A stretch of DNA of 64,000 nucleotides, taken from positions 62,001 through 126,000 of the forward strand of contig CM000691.1 in the NCBI GenBank assembly GCA_000149225.2, read 5' to 3'. The notes under the pieces were generated by a model. It was not told where the DNA came from. It did not search any database and worked only from the letters and a program-made list of their open reading frames with translations. The translations under genes were made by a program, and so were the position numbers. Position 1 is the first letter of the stretch; every line of letters begins with the position of its first letter. Below are positions 27,924-38,833 of this stretch, in pieces. This DNA is from Lachancea kluyveri NRRL Y-12651. Its lineage: Eukaryota > Ascomycota > Saccharomycetes > Saccharomycetales > Saccharomycetaceae.

Positions 27924-30473
27924 ATGCCTTACCATCTTCCCATTCTGCTCAATCCGCTGGTAAATTCGGTTTTCAATTGTCCAACTCCATCAACTTCTCC
28001 TCTGAAGAAAATATTTGCCAGCTTAAGAGACCAGCGCTTCATTTTGGTGGTTCCTAATGTTAACATTCTTTTACACTACCAGGATTTAGATACAGGCTCC
28101 TCGCTGCAGGACCTTTGTTATACGTATGAATTTGTGGCGAATCATATAATTATTCTAAAAAAAGACAGCAAATACTCTGACCAAGAGTTTAAGACTCTTA
28201 ATGGTAAAACAGTATTGATACGATCTCAAAATGGGATTGTACTAACGGGGGATGGGTTTCCGTCTAAAAGGCGTTGCAAGATAACTAATACTGAGCTATT
28301 CATAAACTTCAATGACTATCTCAAAGGCAGCAAGTATTTCCCTCTAATACATATAGATAAGCCTCTGATGAGTGATGCAGTAAAGAATGATGAACTACAG
28401 GTTTTCGGTGTCAGATCAACTAATACCAGTTCACTACCACTAAGCACTGACTTAACTCAGAGAGAGGTCTCGTCTTTCGAGCAATTATTTCGGCTTCATC
28501 CACAGCTAGGCGATCGATTCAGTGGTTTATTTAAAGAACAAAGGCAAGAAATCAATGCTAACTTCAAAGGTTTAGATAGTTTAGTTGATTTTTTCGACAA
28601 GTTTAACTACGAAGCCTTTGAACTAATTCGGCATGAAAGACGATTCGAAAACCATTCAAAATTACACCAAACTGTCCACAATTACGTTGAATTAAACTTG
28701 TACGACGATATATGGAAACAAATTACTCAACTTTACCGAGACGATGAAATTGAGGCGACTTATGATTATAACCTGCTGAAATACATTGCAATCAGTCAAG
28801 TACCCACGCCCTTTTATCCGGAAAAACAATCAAAATTCAGCCTCAAGAAAGTCACACACTTCGAGAAGAGCCTTGAACAAGCAACAGATTGTTTCAAGAG
28901 GTTGGCATTCAGTAGCAGTCACTCAGAAAAGACTAAAATTATAATGGATACACTACAAACATTAACAGACTACTCTGAATTTCCAGATGCAGATATTGAA
29001 GATGTCACAATTGACGCTGATACCCTGATAGGATTAATGGTCCTAGTTGTGTGCCGTTCACAAGTTAAAAACTTGAAGAGCCATCTTTTCTATTTACAAA
29101 ATTTCTCTTTGGATGAGAACACAATAAAGTTTGGAGTAGTAGCCTACGCTTTGTCGACCTTAGAAGCAGTTTTATGCTACTTTGAGGATGCTGAGAATTC
29201 CGGTAAAATTCGTTCCTTAGAGTTTAATTGCCGGAGGAATAAACAATTTTGGGATCACTTGAGTTGCAAGGCAGTATCTTTTGATAGTTTAAAAAGTTAT
29301 CGTGATATTTTAAGGATTAGAACCGCCGGCGGTGAATCATGTCTTTCCGTATGTATCCAAAAAGGTAATTTCTCGGGCATTGAGTGTTTATTACAAAACT
29401 TTGAGCATGAGCTCCCTTTAGAAGACATCCTAGATGATCAAACAATCAATGGCTCCACACTCTTAATGCAGACATTGGAAACAGGCAACACTAGAATGGC
29501 GGATGTACTTTTAGAAATACTGTGCCAAAGCTGTACTATTAATGAGCTTCGCGAATATCTGAATCGAAGAAATAGGTGGAAAAGAACAGCAGCACATTAT
29601 TTGACACAGGATTTACAAATGGCGGATAAGATAGGTATCTTTTTTGACTGGGAAGCCAAGGATATTAGTGGACACACGCCTTTATTCGCCATATTTAGAA
29701 GCTATGATCACCCAGATTATGCTCAAATGGTAACGAACGCATTTCGTACCGCTTCAAAGTGGTACGAGATACGTGGAGAGAATTTCAATTTTTCAGCACA
29801 CAAAGATACTAAAGGCAATACTTTGTTACATGTTATGAAGACAAATATCGAAATCCTACTTGAACAAGAAAATATTGACGTTAATGAGGTCAATAAAAAG
29901 GGTCTCACTCCTCTGATGGTTTATGTGAAATACAATAGGCTAGACAATGTGAAATGCATTTTAAGAGATAACCGACTGATAATGGAAAAACATCAGAAGT
30001 CACTATTTTTGAACTGTTTTGATTATGTTAAAAACCCTGTGATCCAAGCAGAGCTTGGTTTTCATGCTGCTGAAAAAACGAAATTCGGGGAGGTCGTTGC
30101 CCATACTTTTAGGTTTGAAAATAATAGGTGGTTTCTGTGGATAACTCTTAAAGGAAAAGATCGTGAAACCGATTTCCAAACAGTAAAGCATAATATAAGG
30201 GCAATACAAGGGCTTCTCCAGGTATACCTAAGAAGAAATCCCATGAGTTTTTTACCAATAGACGCAGTTTTAGAGGATTTACATGAAATTGGTAAAACTG
30301 GGCTCGTCAGTGTCGGGAAGCTTGAAGTTCATAGGTTTCTTTGTGAGCTTACTCTCGTCTTAAAGTTAATTTGCCAAAAAGAAGAATTTAAGAAAGCCTT
30401 GTATTTGCCTGCGTCCGATCTAGTAAATTGGATAAGGGAAAGTGGGCGGAAAAGAACGAATGTCAGCCGCTAA
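27924..30473 (+). CDS. VRL1: VRL1-like VPS9-domain/ankyrin protein, N-terminal part up to an in-frame stop
   Basis: 849 codons matching S. cerevisiae YML003W plus most of YML002W (VRL1), a VARP-like protein. In wild S. cerevisiae it is a VPS9-domain endosomal protein that partners Vin1 in the VINE coat. The conserved start is MPYHLPILLNPLVNSVFNCP. A VPS9-like region (YNLLKYIAIS, FCKRLAF-like helices, DADTLIGLMVLVVCRS, LKSHLFYLQNFS) lies at about residues 240-420, and ankyrin-like repeats (GSTLLMQTLETGNTRMADVL, KGNTLLHVMKTNIEILL, NKKGLTPLMVYVKYNRLDNV) lie at about 500-690. A TAA at 30471-30473 ends the frame. Homology continues in the same frame after it (next entry), so this product would be truncated before its C-terminal domain. 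S288C VRL1 is also broken, by a different lesion. Confidence 0.88.
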   Translation: MPYHLPILLNPLVNSVFNCPTPSTSPLKKIFASLRDQRFILVVPNVNILLHYQDLDTGSSLQDLCYTYEFVANHIIILKKDSKYSDQEFKTLNGKTVLIRSQNGIVLTGDGFPSKRRCKITNTELFINFNDYLKGSKYFPLIHIDKPLMSDAVKNDELQVFGVRSTNTSSLPLSTDLTQREVSSFEQLFRLHPQLGDRFSGLFKEQRQEINANFKGLDSLVDFFDKFNYEAFELIRHERRFENHSKLHQTVHNYVELNLYDDIWKQITQLYRDDEIEATYDYNLLKYIAISQVPTPFYPEKQSKFSLKKVTHFEKSLEQATDCFKRLAFSSSHSEKTKIIMDTLQTLTDYSEFPDADIEDVTIDADTLIGLMVLVVCRSQVKNLKSHLFYLQNFSLDENTIKFGVVAYALSTLEAVLCYFEDAENSGKIRSLEFNCRRNKQFWDHLSCKAVSFDSLKSYRDILRIRTAGGESCLSVCIQKGNFSGIECLLQNFEHELPLEDILDDQTINGSTLLMQTLETGNTRMADVLLEILCQSCTINELREYLNRRNRWKRTAAHYLTQDLQMADKIGIFFDWEAKDISGHTPLFAIFRSYDHPDYAQMVTNAFRTASKWYEIRGENFNFSAHKDTKGNTLLHVMKTNIEILLEQENIDVNEVNKKGLTPLMVYVKYNRLDNVKCILRDNRLIMEKHQKSLFLNCFDYVKNPVIQAELGFHAAEKTKFGEVVAHTFRFENNRWFLWITLKGKDRETDFQTVKHNIRAIQGLLQVYLRRNPMSFLPIDAVLEDLHEIGKTGLVSVGKLEVHRFLCELTLVLKLICQKEEFKKALYLPASDLVNWIRESGRKRTNVSR

Positions 30474-31193
30474 AGGATTGAACCTGAAGAGATTAATAGT
30501 ATACAAAGTTTCCTTCGATTTAATCTGTCAGAGCTCTCGTTAATTAGAGACAAAATTTCTATTTTACAAAAGCTCTCCATTTTTAGTGAGCTAAAAGCGC
30601 AAGATATTAACCAAGCGCGTTGCATGCTATTTTCACAAAGCGTGAGGTTGGAGGATACCGCTATTTCGCAAGCCTTTGGGATCTCAGGTTTGTCAGAAAA
30701 GGACTCTGAAGATCTCTCAGCAACGATCCTTACTTCAAACATTGATTTCCTAAAGGAATGCACGAACAAACTAGTCGGAAAAATTGACCAGCTTCTGCAG
30801 GGCAAACTCACGCGTTGGTGGAAACTTTATGCGGAACTGTTAGACGCACGCAATCAGTACAACAAGAATTTTCCAAATTCCGTAAAGCCACACCTCGACG
30901 ATAATAAAGGGCTGTTTGGCACATATGTCGAAGGGAAGAGGTCTAAACTAGAAGAAAAACTTTCAGCTCAAATTAAATCATGCTTAGAGAGGCTGCAAAC
31001 TTTGACATATGAGGTTAAGCAAGAGCATGAAGCTCTCGCAGAAGAGCTAAGCATCTATCTGGAATTTAAAACAAACTACCTGAGAACCGGAATAATACAG
31101 GATTTCACAGTTGGTAAGATCAATACTCTGAAAGACACAATGAGACATTTCAAGAGATCCCTAAAAAACTATAAAGAGCAAGGGTATACATAG
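30474..31193 (+). pseudogene. VRL1: C-terminal part of VRL1 beyond the in-frame stop
   Basis: The same reading frame as the 849-codon part continues open for 239 codons after the TAA, beginning RIEPEEINSIQSFLRF and ending at a TAG at 31191-31193. It matches the C-terminal helical (BAR-like, predicted coiled-coil) domain of VRL1: IQSFLRFN near the start, WWKLYAELLDARNQYNKNFPN in the middle (first ATG at 30624), and EHEALAEELSIYLEFK near the end. Both parts total about 1,090 codons, near the full-length VRL1 size. One stop in an otherwise open frame suggests a recent nonsense mutation, stop readthrough or a sequence error. The context after the TAA (AGG) is not one I know as leaky. Confidence 0.85.
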
Positions 31194-31266
31194 ATTACTA
31201 TACAACATCAACCTAAATATAAAAGAATACCCACTTAGAAATTGCAAGGAGCGGTGTAAGCATCGG

Positions 31267-32238
31267 TTAATTAGGGCCGAAAAGGTTTTTAGCCATATCT
31301 TTAATAGCAGGGTTGCTCATCAAATCGCCCAAGTTTGGAGTACCGCCACCAGAAGAAAAGTTTTCAGCCATTTGTCTGACAGCCGGGTTTTTCATCATTT
31401 CGTCCATGGCGCCTGGATTTTGCATCAACTTTTGAGCGGCGCTCATTACTTGAGGGTTATTCAACAAACCGCCAAGACCACCACCTAGTAAGGAAGCCAT
31501 GTCTGGGAAACCGCTAGCGCCGGCACCTGCATCGGTGCTGCTCTCCTGTTCATCGGTTTGTGTTGGGACACTCTTTTCCAAGTTCAAAGATTGTTCAACC
31601 TTTCTCTTGGCAGTTTCGTAATCTCTCTTCATGACATCAGTGGCTTTGTCGCCCTCAATGTCCAAAACCGTTTTGTAGGCTTCTAAAGCTTCTTCTGGCT
31701 TACCTAGAGCATACTTTGCAAATCCTAATCTAGAGTACCCCTTGGAATAAGAAGGGTTCACCTTAATAGCAGACTCAGCATCTTGAACGGATTCCTCGTA
31801 TTTCTTCAAAGAGGAATAGGCGGCAGCCCTGTTGGCGTAATAAACAGCATTCGATGGCAGAACTTCGATGGCTTCTGTGTATTTCTTAATGGCGGTTTCA
31901 AAATCTTTGCTAGCCATCGCCTTGTTACCCTGCAGCTTCAGATCTTCAGCCTTAGCTTTGGTGTTTGCGTCTTCAGCTGGGATATTAACCTTGACGGGCT
32001 CACTTTGGGTTGGGAGAGCAGTCGCAGCAGATTTTAGGAGCTCATCAAGCTTTCTATTATCGAAACTATTTTTAACTATTTCACTAACGGCGTCTCTCTC
32101 AAACTCAAAGGCTTCACTTATGCAATCAATAGCGACGTTTAGAGAATCAGCGTAATCTTCGGAGACGGCATTCTTTTCGACCGTAGATGACAAAAAGTCA
32201 ACAATTAAAGCGGCGATTTCTTTGTTAGATTGTGCCAT
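31267..32238 (-). CDS. SGT2: Tail-anchored protein co-chaperone Sgt2
   Basis: A 323-residue cytosolic co-chaperone of the GET pathway. Sgt2 takes tail-anchored proteins from Hsp70 and hands them to Get4-Get5/Get3. The N-terminal dimerisation domain (about residues 1-70, IAALIVDFLSSTVEKN) binds Get5. Three TPR repeats (about 95-205, KAKAEDLKLQGNKAMASKDFE, NAVYYANRAAAYSSLKKYEE, GYSRLGFAKYALGKPEEALEAY) bind Hsp70/Hsp90 tails. The C-terminal Gly/Met/Asn/Pro-rich substrate domain (about 245-323) has NNPQV, QNPGAMDEMMKNPAVRQ and SNPAIKDMAKNLFGPN. It converges on VRL1 with only 73 bp between stops. TSR3-SGT2 proximity matches YOR006C-YOR007C. Confidence 0.96.
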   Translation of the reverse strand: MAQSNKEIAALIVDFLSSTVEKNAVSEDYADSLNVAIDCISEAFEFERDAVSEIVKNSFDNRKLDELLKSAATALPTQSEPVKVNIPAEDANTKAKAEDLKLQGNKAMASKDFETAIKKYTEAIEVLPSNAVYYANRAAAYSSLKKYEESVQDAESAIKVNPSYSKGYSRLGFAKYALGKPEEALEAYKTVLDIEGDKATDVMKRDYETAKRKVEQSLNLEKSVPTQTDEQESSTDAGAGASGFPDMASLLGGGLGGLLNNPQVMSAAQKLMQNPGAMDEMMKNPAVRQMAENFSSGGGTPNLGDLMSNPAIKDMAKNLFGPN

Positions 32239-32540
32239 AATTGTTATTAATGTGGAATTGGCTACTTAAGTTGTTGTCTATAACCAAAGTTTACCTGGGT
32301 GGCAAATTGTAGAACCGCGTCCAGATTTCGGTTTTTTTCTAACTTTCCCTTGGCTCTCTCAGTCCCGCCCGCCACCGTCCGCTGCCAGACAGAAAATAGC
32401 GGAAAACTACGAATTATGGCAAAAATTAGTATTATACGTGGTTCAGACGCTGTAGTTTTTCCTCAAATTTCGTGCTAAACTGAGTGCAGCTCGTATCGCC
32501 ATATTTGCTATGCAAGAGTTCCGCAAAGAATTGATTACAA

Positions 32541-32555
32541 GGAACCTTCTAGAAA
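32541..32555 (-). promoter_or_regulatory. Heat-shock element upstream of SGT2
   Basis: Three alternating units GAA-NN-TTC-NN-GAA at 32542-32554, a perfect Hsf1 site, about 305 bp upstream of the SGT2 start. It fits a co-chaperone. The remaining 32239-32682 interval shows no gene. Confidence 0.6.
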
Positions 32556-32682
32556 AATCTTGAACGAGCAGTTTAAACTGCATAAAGTTTATGGATATAG
32601 GCCCTTTAGATATGGCGGAGAAACAGGAGCAATATGTTGGGCCGTACATAAACTCAAGAGATGCTAATCAATAAAAAGAAAA

Positions 32683-32776
32683 CTTCCCCGCCAGGAGTCG
32701 AACCTGGAATCTTCTGGTTTCAGAAGTGGATACTTTGAATCGTAGCCAGACGCCGTGACCATTGGGCCACGAGGAA
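32683..32776 (-). tRNA. tRNA-Arg(ACG) with intron
   Basis: On the minus strand the 5' acceptor TTCCTCG pairs with CGGGGAA, followed by discriminator G. The D-arm is GGCCCAATGGTCACGGC. The anticodon stem TCTGG/CCAGA encloses loop CTACGA plus A, with anticodon ACG. The T-arm is CCAGGTTCGACTCCTGG. A 21-nt intron lies one base 3' of the anticodon. The mature length is 73 nt. The homologous S. cerevisiae tR(ACG), as I recall it, has no intron. A Ty1-like element begins 163 bp upstream. Confidence 0.93.
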
Positions 32777-32864
32777 TAAGTTTTATTATCTATTTTGGTG
32801 TAAGACTGCTAAGTTAACAGATGATCAACAGCTTTATGCCTGAGATCGAGCTCCTTAAACTATC

Positions 32865-32938
32865 TGTTGGAACGAAATACGACTATCGACCATCGACTAG
32901 TATTCGTGTTACTAGTATATTATCATACACGGTGTTAT
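32865..32938 (+). mobile_element. LTR fragment (5' end) abutting the Ty1-like element
   Basis: 74 bp equal to the start of the delta-type LTR (TGTTGGAACG to the ACGGTGTTAT region), with two visible base differences from the neighbouring LTR. It is followed directly by the full 5' LTR. It is probably the left part of an older LTR into which, or beside which, the full element lies. Confidence 0.9.
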
Positions 32939-33260
32939 TGTTGGAACGAAATACAACTATCGACCATCGACTAGTATTCGTGTTACTAGTATATTATCAC
33001 ACACGGTGTTATAAGGTGACATAAAGAATGAGAAACAGTCATCTAAATTAGTGGAAGCTGAAACGCAAGGATTGATAATGTAATAGGATAATGAACCAGA
33101 AACATATAAAAGGAAGAATAATTGTATATAGAGTTATCGACTCCCTTTTCTGGATTCCTAGAAAGATGAGGAGAACTTCTAGTATAACCATATACCAATT
33201 ATTATAGCCTTAATTAAAAATGGAATCACAACAATTGTCCCAGTATTCACCTATTTCTCA
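32939..33260 (+). repeat. 5' LTR of the Ty1-like element
   Basis: 322 bp from TGTTGGAACG to CTATTTCTCA. It contains the TATA-like ACATATAAAAGG and, near its end, the TYA start codon at 33220. Confidence 0.95.
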
Positions 33261-34542
33261 TGGTAGCGCCTGTGCTTCGGTTACTTCTAAAGAAGTCCAC
33301 ACGAATCAAGATCCATTAGACGTCTCAGCTTCCAAATTCGACGAATATGAGAACAATTCCACCAAGGCTAGTTCTCAACCTGAAGAAACACCTGTGTCAT
33401 CAGCTGTTCCCGAGAACGCTCATCATGCCTCTCCTCACACTGCTCAAGCACCATTACCGCAGAATGGGCCATACTCACAGCAGTGCATGATGACCCCAAA
33501 CCAAGCCAATCCATCTGGCTGGTCAGTATACGGACACCCATATATGATGCCGTACACACCTTATCAAATGTCGCCCATGTACTATCCACCTGGGTCACAA
33601 CAACAGTATCCACAGTATACATCAGGTGTTGGCACGCCATTGAGCACTCCATCACCTGAGTCCAGCAATACACCTACCGGACCACCATCAGCAAAATCTA
33701 ATATGACACCCGTTAACAAATCTGTCAGACCACCACCGTTTTTAACCTCATCGAGTGAATTCCTAATTTGGGTTAGAAATTACATCAAGTTTTTACAAAA
33801 TTCCAATCTTGGTGATATTATTCCGAAAACCAACGGAAAAGCTACGCGTCAGATGACATATGACGAGCACACTTTCTTGTACAACACTTTTCAAACGTTT
33901 GCTCCATCTCAATTCCTACCTACTTGGGTAAAAGACATCTTATCTGTTGATTACACGGATATAATGAAGATTCTCACTAAAAGCATGGAAAAAATGCAAT
34001 CCGACAATCAAGAGGTAAACGACTATATTACGCTCGCTAACCTGCAATACGATGGTAGTATCCCTGCAGATATGTTTGAAACACAAGTAATCAATACTAT
34101 TGACAGACTTCGCGACAGCGGTCTTCATATCAACGACAAGCTAGCGTGCAAATTAATTAGGAGAGGCCTCTCTGGTGAATATAGATTCTTACGATACGCA
34201 CGTCATCGCCATCTAAACATGACAGTTACTGAACTATTCATGGACATTCATGCCATATATGAAGAACAACAGGAAACGAGATACAATAAGCCTACATACT
34301 CGAAGAATCCTAGTGATAAGAGGAATACTTCTCGAGCCTTTACAAATACAAATAAAGCCAAAACTGTAACTCGAAACCCTCAAAAAACAAGTAACTCAAA
34401 ATCAAGAACAGTCAAAACTAATAACGTGTCTACATCCCATAACTCTTTTAACAAGAACAATGGTTCAATCAACGAATTACCTGATCAAACAATATACCTG
34501 AACAATCAGTACGACCTTCACCTTAGGCCAGAAACATACTGA
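33220..34542 (+). CDS. TYA (Gag-like) of the Ty1-like element
   Basis: A 440-codon capsid-type polyprotein starting [15 protein letters not shown] inside the LTR. It contains the Ty1 Gag core ([47 protein letters not shown]) and a basic C-terminus. The family's +1 frameshift heptamer CTTAGGC lies in frame at 34522-34528, seven codons from the TYA end, as in Ty1. Belongs to the fossil element. Confidence 0.93.
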   Translation: MESQQLSQYSPISHGSACASVTSKEVHTNQDPLDVSASKFDEYENNSTKASSQPEETPVSSAVPENAHHASPHTAQAPLPQNGPYSQQCMMTPNQANPSGWSVYGHPYMMPYTPYQMSPMYYPPGSQQQYPQYTSGVGTPLSTPSPESSNTPTGPPSAKSNMTPVNKSVRPPPFLTSSSEFLIWVRNYIKFLQNSNLGDIIPKTNGKATRQMTYDEHTFLYNTFQTFAPSQFLPTWVKDILSVDYTDIMKILTKSMEKMQSDNQEVNDYITLANLQYDGSIPADMFETQVINTIDRLRDSGLHINDKLACKLIRRGLSGEYRFLRYARHRHLNMTVTELFMDIHAIYEEQQETRYNKPTYSKNPSDKRNTSRAFTNTNKAKTVTRNPQKTSNSKSRTVKTNNVSTSHNSFNKNNGSINELPDQTIYLNNQYDLHLRPETY

Positions 34543-37500
34543 GTCCAAGGTAAACCACACGGATCATTCAAATGATGAACTTCCTGGACACCTTCTCATT
34601 GATTCAGGTGCATCACAAACCCTTATCAGATCCGCTCATCACATACACTCAGCGTCACCTAATATTGACATAAGCGCAATTGATGCTCAAAAAAAGGAAA
34701 TACCGATCAACGCCATTGGTAATCTCCAATTCCAATTCGACGACAATACTAAGACATCAATAACAGTATTACACACTCCGAACATAGCCCATGATCTGCT
34801 CAGTTTGAGTGAGCTAGCTAAACAAAATATCACAGCCTGTTTTACCAAAAATACCTTAGAGCGATCTGACGGCACCGTACTTGCCCATATCGTTCGACAT
34901 GGTGACTTTTACTGGCTATCCAAAAAATACTTGATTCCCTCGAACCTATCTGTACCAACAGTCAATAACATCGGTACTGATAAAGGCTCACACAAGTATC
35001 CATATCCTTTGATTCATCGAATGCTTGGACACGCCAATGCTCAAACCATTCGGAATTCTCTGAAAAATAACTCGATCACGTATCTAAAGGAATCAGATGT
35101 CGACTGGTCTAAAGCGACTACTTACCAATGCCCGGACTGCTTAATCGGCAAAAGCACCAAACACAGACATGTCAAGGGATCACGAGTAAAATACCAAAAC
35201 TCGTATGAACCTTTCCAATACCTACATACCGACATATTTGGACCTGTTCACAACCTGCCAAAAAGTGCACCATCCTACTTCATAACATTCACCGATGAGA
35301 AAACCAGATTTCAATGGGTTTATCCATTACACGATCGTCGTGAACAATCCATTCTCGAGGTTTTTACCACAATACTAGCCTTCATTGAAAGACAATTCAA
35401 GGCCAGTGTATTGGTTATCCAAATGGACCGTGGATCTGAATACACCAACAAAACTCTCCACAAATTCCTTCTTAAAAAGGGTATCACTGCATGCTATACA
35501 ACCACAGCAGACTCTCGAGCTCATGGTGTAGCTGAACGATTGAATCGTACTTTACTAGACGATTGTCGCACACAGCTTCAATGCAGTGGGTTACCAAACC
35601 ATTTATGGTTTTCCGCAGTTGAATTTTCAACCATAGTCAGGAACTCTTTAGTTTCACCCAAAAACGAGAAATCTGCACGACAACACGCGGGTTTAGCAGG
35701 ACTCGACATCAGCACCCTGCTACCGTTTGGTCAACCTGTGGTAGTCAATAATCACAATCCTGATTCGAAAATACATCCCCGTGGCATCCCTGGCTACGCT
35801 CTGCATCCATCCCGGAACTCTTATGGATATATTATCTATCTTCCATCTTTAAAAAAGACAGTGGACACTACCAATTACGTTATTCTGCAAGACAAGCAAT
35901 CCAGATTAGACCAATTCAATTACGACGCACTCACCTTTGATGAAGACATAAGTCGACTAACTGCTTCATACAAATCGTTTATCGATTCAAATGAAATAGA
36001 ACAGTCATGCGAACTTCACATGGATTCTGATCATAATTTTCAATCTGAGATAGACCATGACACTGACCCCCGGAGAGATGACAGTCCCACAGACCTGATT
36101 ACAACTGGTTCGTTATCAACTTCTACTCAACCAACGATAATGGAACCCGTACCTACTACTAATGTTCGTGCACCCAAAGAAGTTGACCCGAATATATCCG
36201 AATCCAATATCCTTCCGTCAAAGAAGAGGTATAACGTGCCCAATATTCCTGATCCAGACAGTACCTGTTCGGGTGGTACGAATAGACCAGATGTATCTAT
36301 TGTTATCCCTGCGCACGACTCTGTCACACAACAGTCGAATAAATACAATAATTACGATAAAGTGAGTGATCCAGGTTCATACAGCAATACTGATACCGGC
36401 TTCACGAACGTTACAACACCCTGTTTGGGTGGTACCAACAACAAGAATATTCCAGATCTCAACAATCAGACTATCGAGAAAAGATCGATAAACTGCCCAA
36501 TTCCTCTAGATGATTCTTCGCAGGGAAGTGAGATACCAAACTATAACACTCCTATTGATACACCAGACACCTACTCTGAACATGACGTCAAGGAGTATAT
36601 TACCGAAGATCTTCCGCTTCCCGAATTACCTCCAGAATCTCCTACCTGTTTCCCCGATGCATTTAAAGAAATTCCACCGATCAACTCTCGTCAAACTAAT
36701 TCCAGTTTGGGTGGTATGGGTAAACCTAATATCTATGCTACTATCGATAGTAAGAAAAGATCATTAGAAGATAATGAAACTGAAATTAAGGTATCACGAG
36801 ACACATGGAATACAAAGAGCATGCGTAGTCTAGAACCTTCAAGACCAAAGAAACGTATACACCTGATCGCAGCTGTAAAAGCAGCAAAATCGATCAAACC
36901 GATACGAACAACCTTGAGATATGATGAGGCAATCACATATAATAAGAATATCGAGGAAAAGGAAGAATACATTCAAGCATACCATAAAGAAGTAAATCAA
37001 TTACTAAAGATGAATACATGGGACACAGACAGATACTATGACAAAAATGAAATAGACACCAAAAAGGTGATAAACTCAATGTTCATCTTTAACAAGAAAC
37101 GCGATGGAACACATAAAGCTAGATTTTGTTGCAAGAGGAGACATTCAACATCCTGATACGTACGACTCAGAAATGCAATCTAATACTGTACATCATTATG
37201 CATTGATGACATCCCTGTCACTTGCATTAGACAATGACCACTACGTCACACAAATAGACATATCTTCGGCGTACTTATACGCAGATATCAAAGAAGAATT
37301 ATACATAAGACCTCCGCCGCATTTGGGTATGAACAACAAGTTAATACGGCTGAGAAAATCACTTTACGGCTTGAAACAAAGTGGTGCAAACTGGTATGAA
37401 ACTATCAAGTCATATCTGGTAGACAAATGTGGTATGGAAGAAGTACGTGGATGGTCATGCGTGTTTAAAAACAGTCAAGTAACAATCTGTTTATTCGTTG

Positions 37501-38489
37501 ATGACATGATACTGTTCAGCAAAGACTTGAACTCAAACAAAAGGATCATAGAAAAACTAAAGAGACAATATGACACTAAGATCATAAACCTAGGTGATAG
37601 TGATGATGAAATCCAATATGACATCCTGGGACTAGAAATCAAATACCAGAGAGGTAAGTACATGAAACTAGGTATGGAAAATTCATTAACTGAGAAATTA
37701 CCAAACCTAAACGTACCTTTGAATCCGAAAGGTGGGAAACTTGCCGCTCCAGGGCAACCCGGTCTTTACATAGACCAAGAAGAGTTAGAACTGGAAGAAG
37801 ATGATTACAAAATGAAGGTGCACGAAATGCAAAAGCTAATTGGCCTGGCATCGTACGTTGGATACAAGTTCAGATTCGACCTACTGTACTACATCAACAC
37901 TCTTGCACAACATATATTATTTCCGTCCAAGCAAGTTCTAGACATGACATATGAATTAATACAATTCATATGGGATACCAGAGATCGACAACTAATATGG
38001 TACAAAAACAGATCTTCGAAACCAGAAAACAAATTAGTTGTAATAAGCGATGCTTCGTACGGAAATCAACCGTATTATAAATCCCAGATTGGTAACATAT
38101 TCCTACTCAATGGAAAAGTCATTGGAGGAAAATCAACAAAAACCTCACTAACGTGTACTTCAACCACAGAAGCAGAAATACACGCAGTCAGTGAAGCTGT
38201 TCCTTTACTAAACAACCTAAGTTATCTCGTACAGGAACTAGATAAGAAACCAATCATCAAATGTTTACTTACTGACAGCAGATCTACAATCAGTATAGTT
38301 ACATCCAAAAATGAAGAGAAATTTAGGAACAGATTCTTCGGCACTAAAGCAATGAGACTCAGAGATGAAGTATCGGACAATAATCTGTACTTATGCTACA
38401 TTGAGACCAAGAAGAACATTGCTGATATATTGACAAAACCTCTTCCGATAAAAACGTTTAAGTTGTTAACAAACAAATGGATTCATTAG
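34529..38489 (+). pseudogene. TYB (Pol-like) region of the Ty1-like element, broken
   Basis: Parts in order: protease motif DSGASQT near 34600; integrase zinc region ([11 protein letters not shown] ... CPDCLIG) and catalytic core (HTDIFGP ... MDRGSEYTN) at about 35000-35700; a long variable region at about 36000-36900; reverse transcriptase with FVDDM near 37500; and RNase H to the end near 38489. The region does not read in a single frame; about one break is visible. Confidence 0.9.
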
Positions 38490-38511
38490 ATCTATTACAT
38501 TATGGGTGGTA

Positions 38512-38833
38512 TGTTGGAACGAAATACAACTATCGACCATCGACTAGTATTCGTGTTACTAGTATATTATCACACACGGTGTTATAAGGTGACATAAAGA
38601 ATGAGAAACAGTCATCTAAATTAGTGGAAGCTGAAACGCAAGGATTGATAATGTAATAGGATAATGAACCAGAAACATATAAAAGGAAGAATATCTGTAT
38701 GTAGAATTAGCGACTCCCTTTTCTGGATTCCTAGAAAGGTGAGGAGAACTTCTAGTATAACCATATACCAATTATTATAGCCTTAACCAAAAATGGAATC
38801 TCACCAATTGTCCCAGTATTCACCTATTTCTCA
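38512..38833 (+). repeat. 3' LTR of the Ty1-like element
   Basis: 322 bp from TGTTGGAACG to CTATTTCTCA. Its first 180 or so bases look identical to the 5' LTR; the differences fall in the 3' half. Confidence 0.95.

Larger units (their letters stand above)
32939..38833 (+). mobile_element. Ty1-like LTR retrotransposon (Copia/Pseudoviridae)
   Basis: A 5.9 kb element, the usual Ty1 length, with 322-bp LTRs at each end. After the 5' LTR comes TGGTAGCGCC (33261-33270), the initiator-Met tRNA primer site used by Ty1. GGGTGGTA (38504-38511) is the polypurine tract before the 3' LTR. The gag-like TYA begins inside the 5' LTR, and the pol-like TYB follows by the family's +1 frameshift. TYB is carried in more than one frame, so the element looks broken, with about one visible break. 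The LTRs differ at about 10 of 322 positions by eye, all in the 3' half, suggesting moderate to recent age. No matching 5-bp target duplication flanks it. It lies between divergent tRNA-Arg and tRNA-Val genes, the usual Ty1 landing zone. TYA is strikingly like that of Saccharomyces Ty1. Confidence 0.96.
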
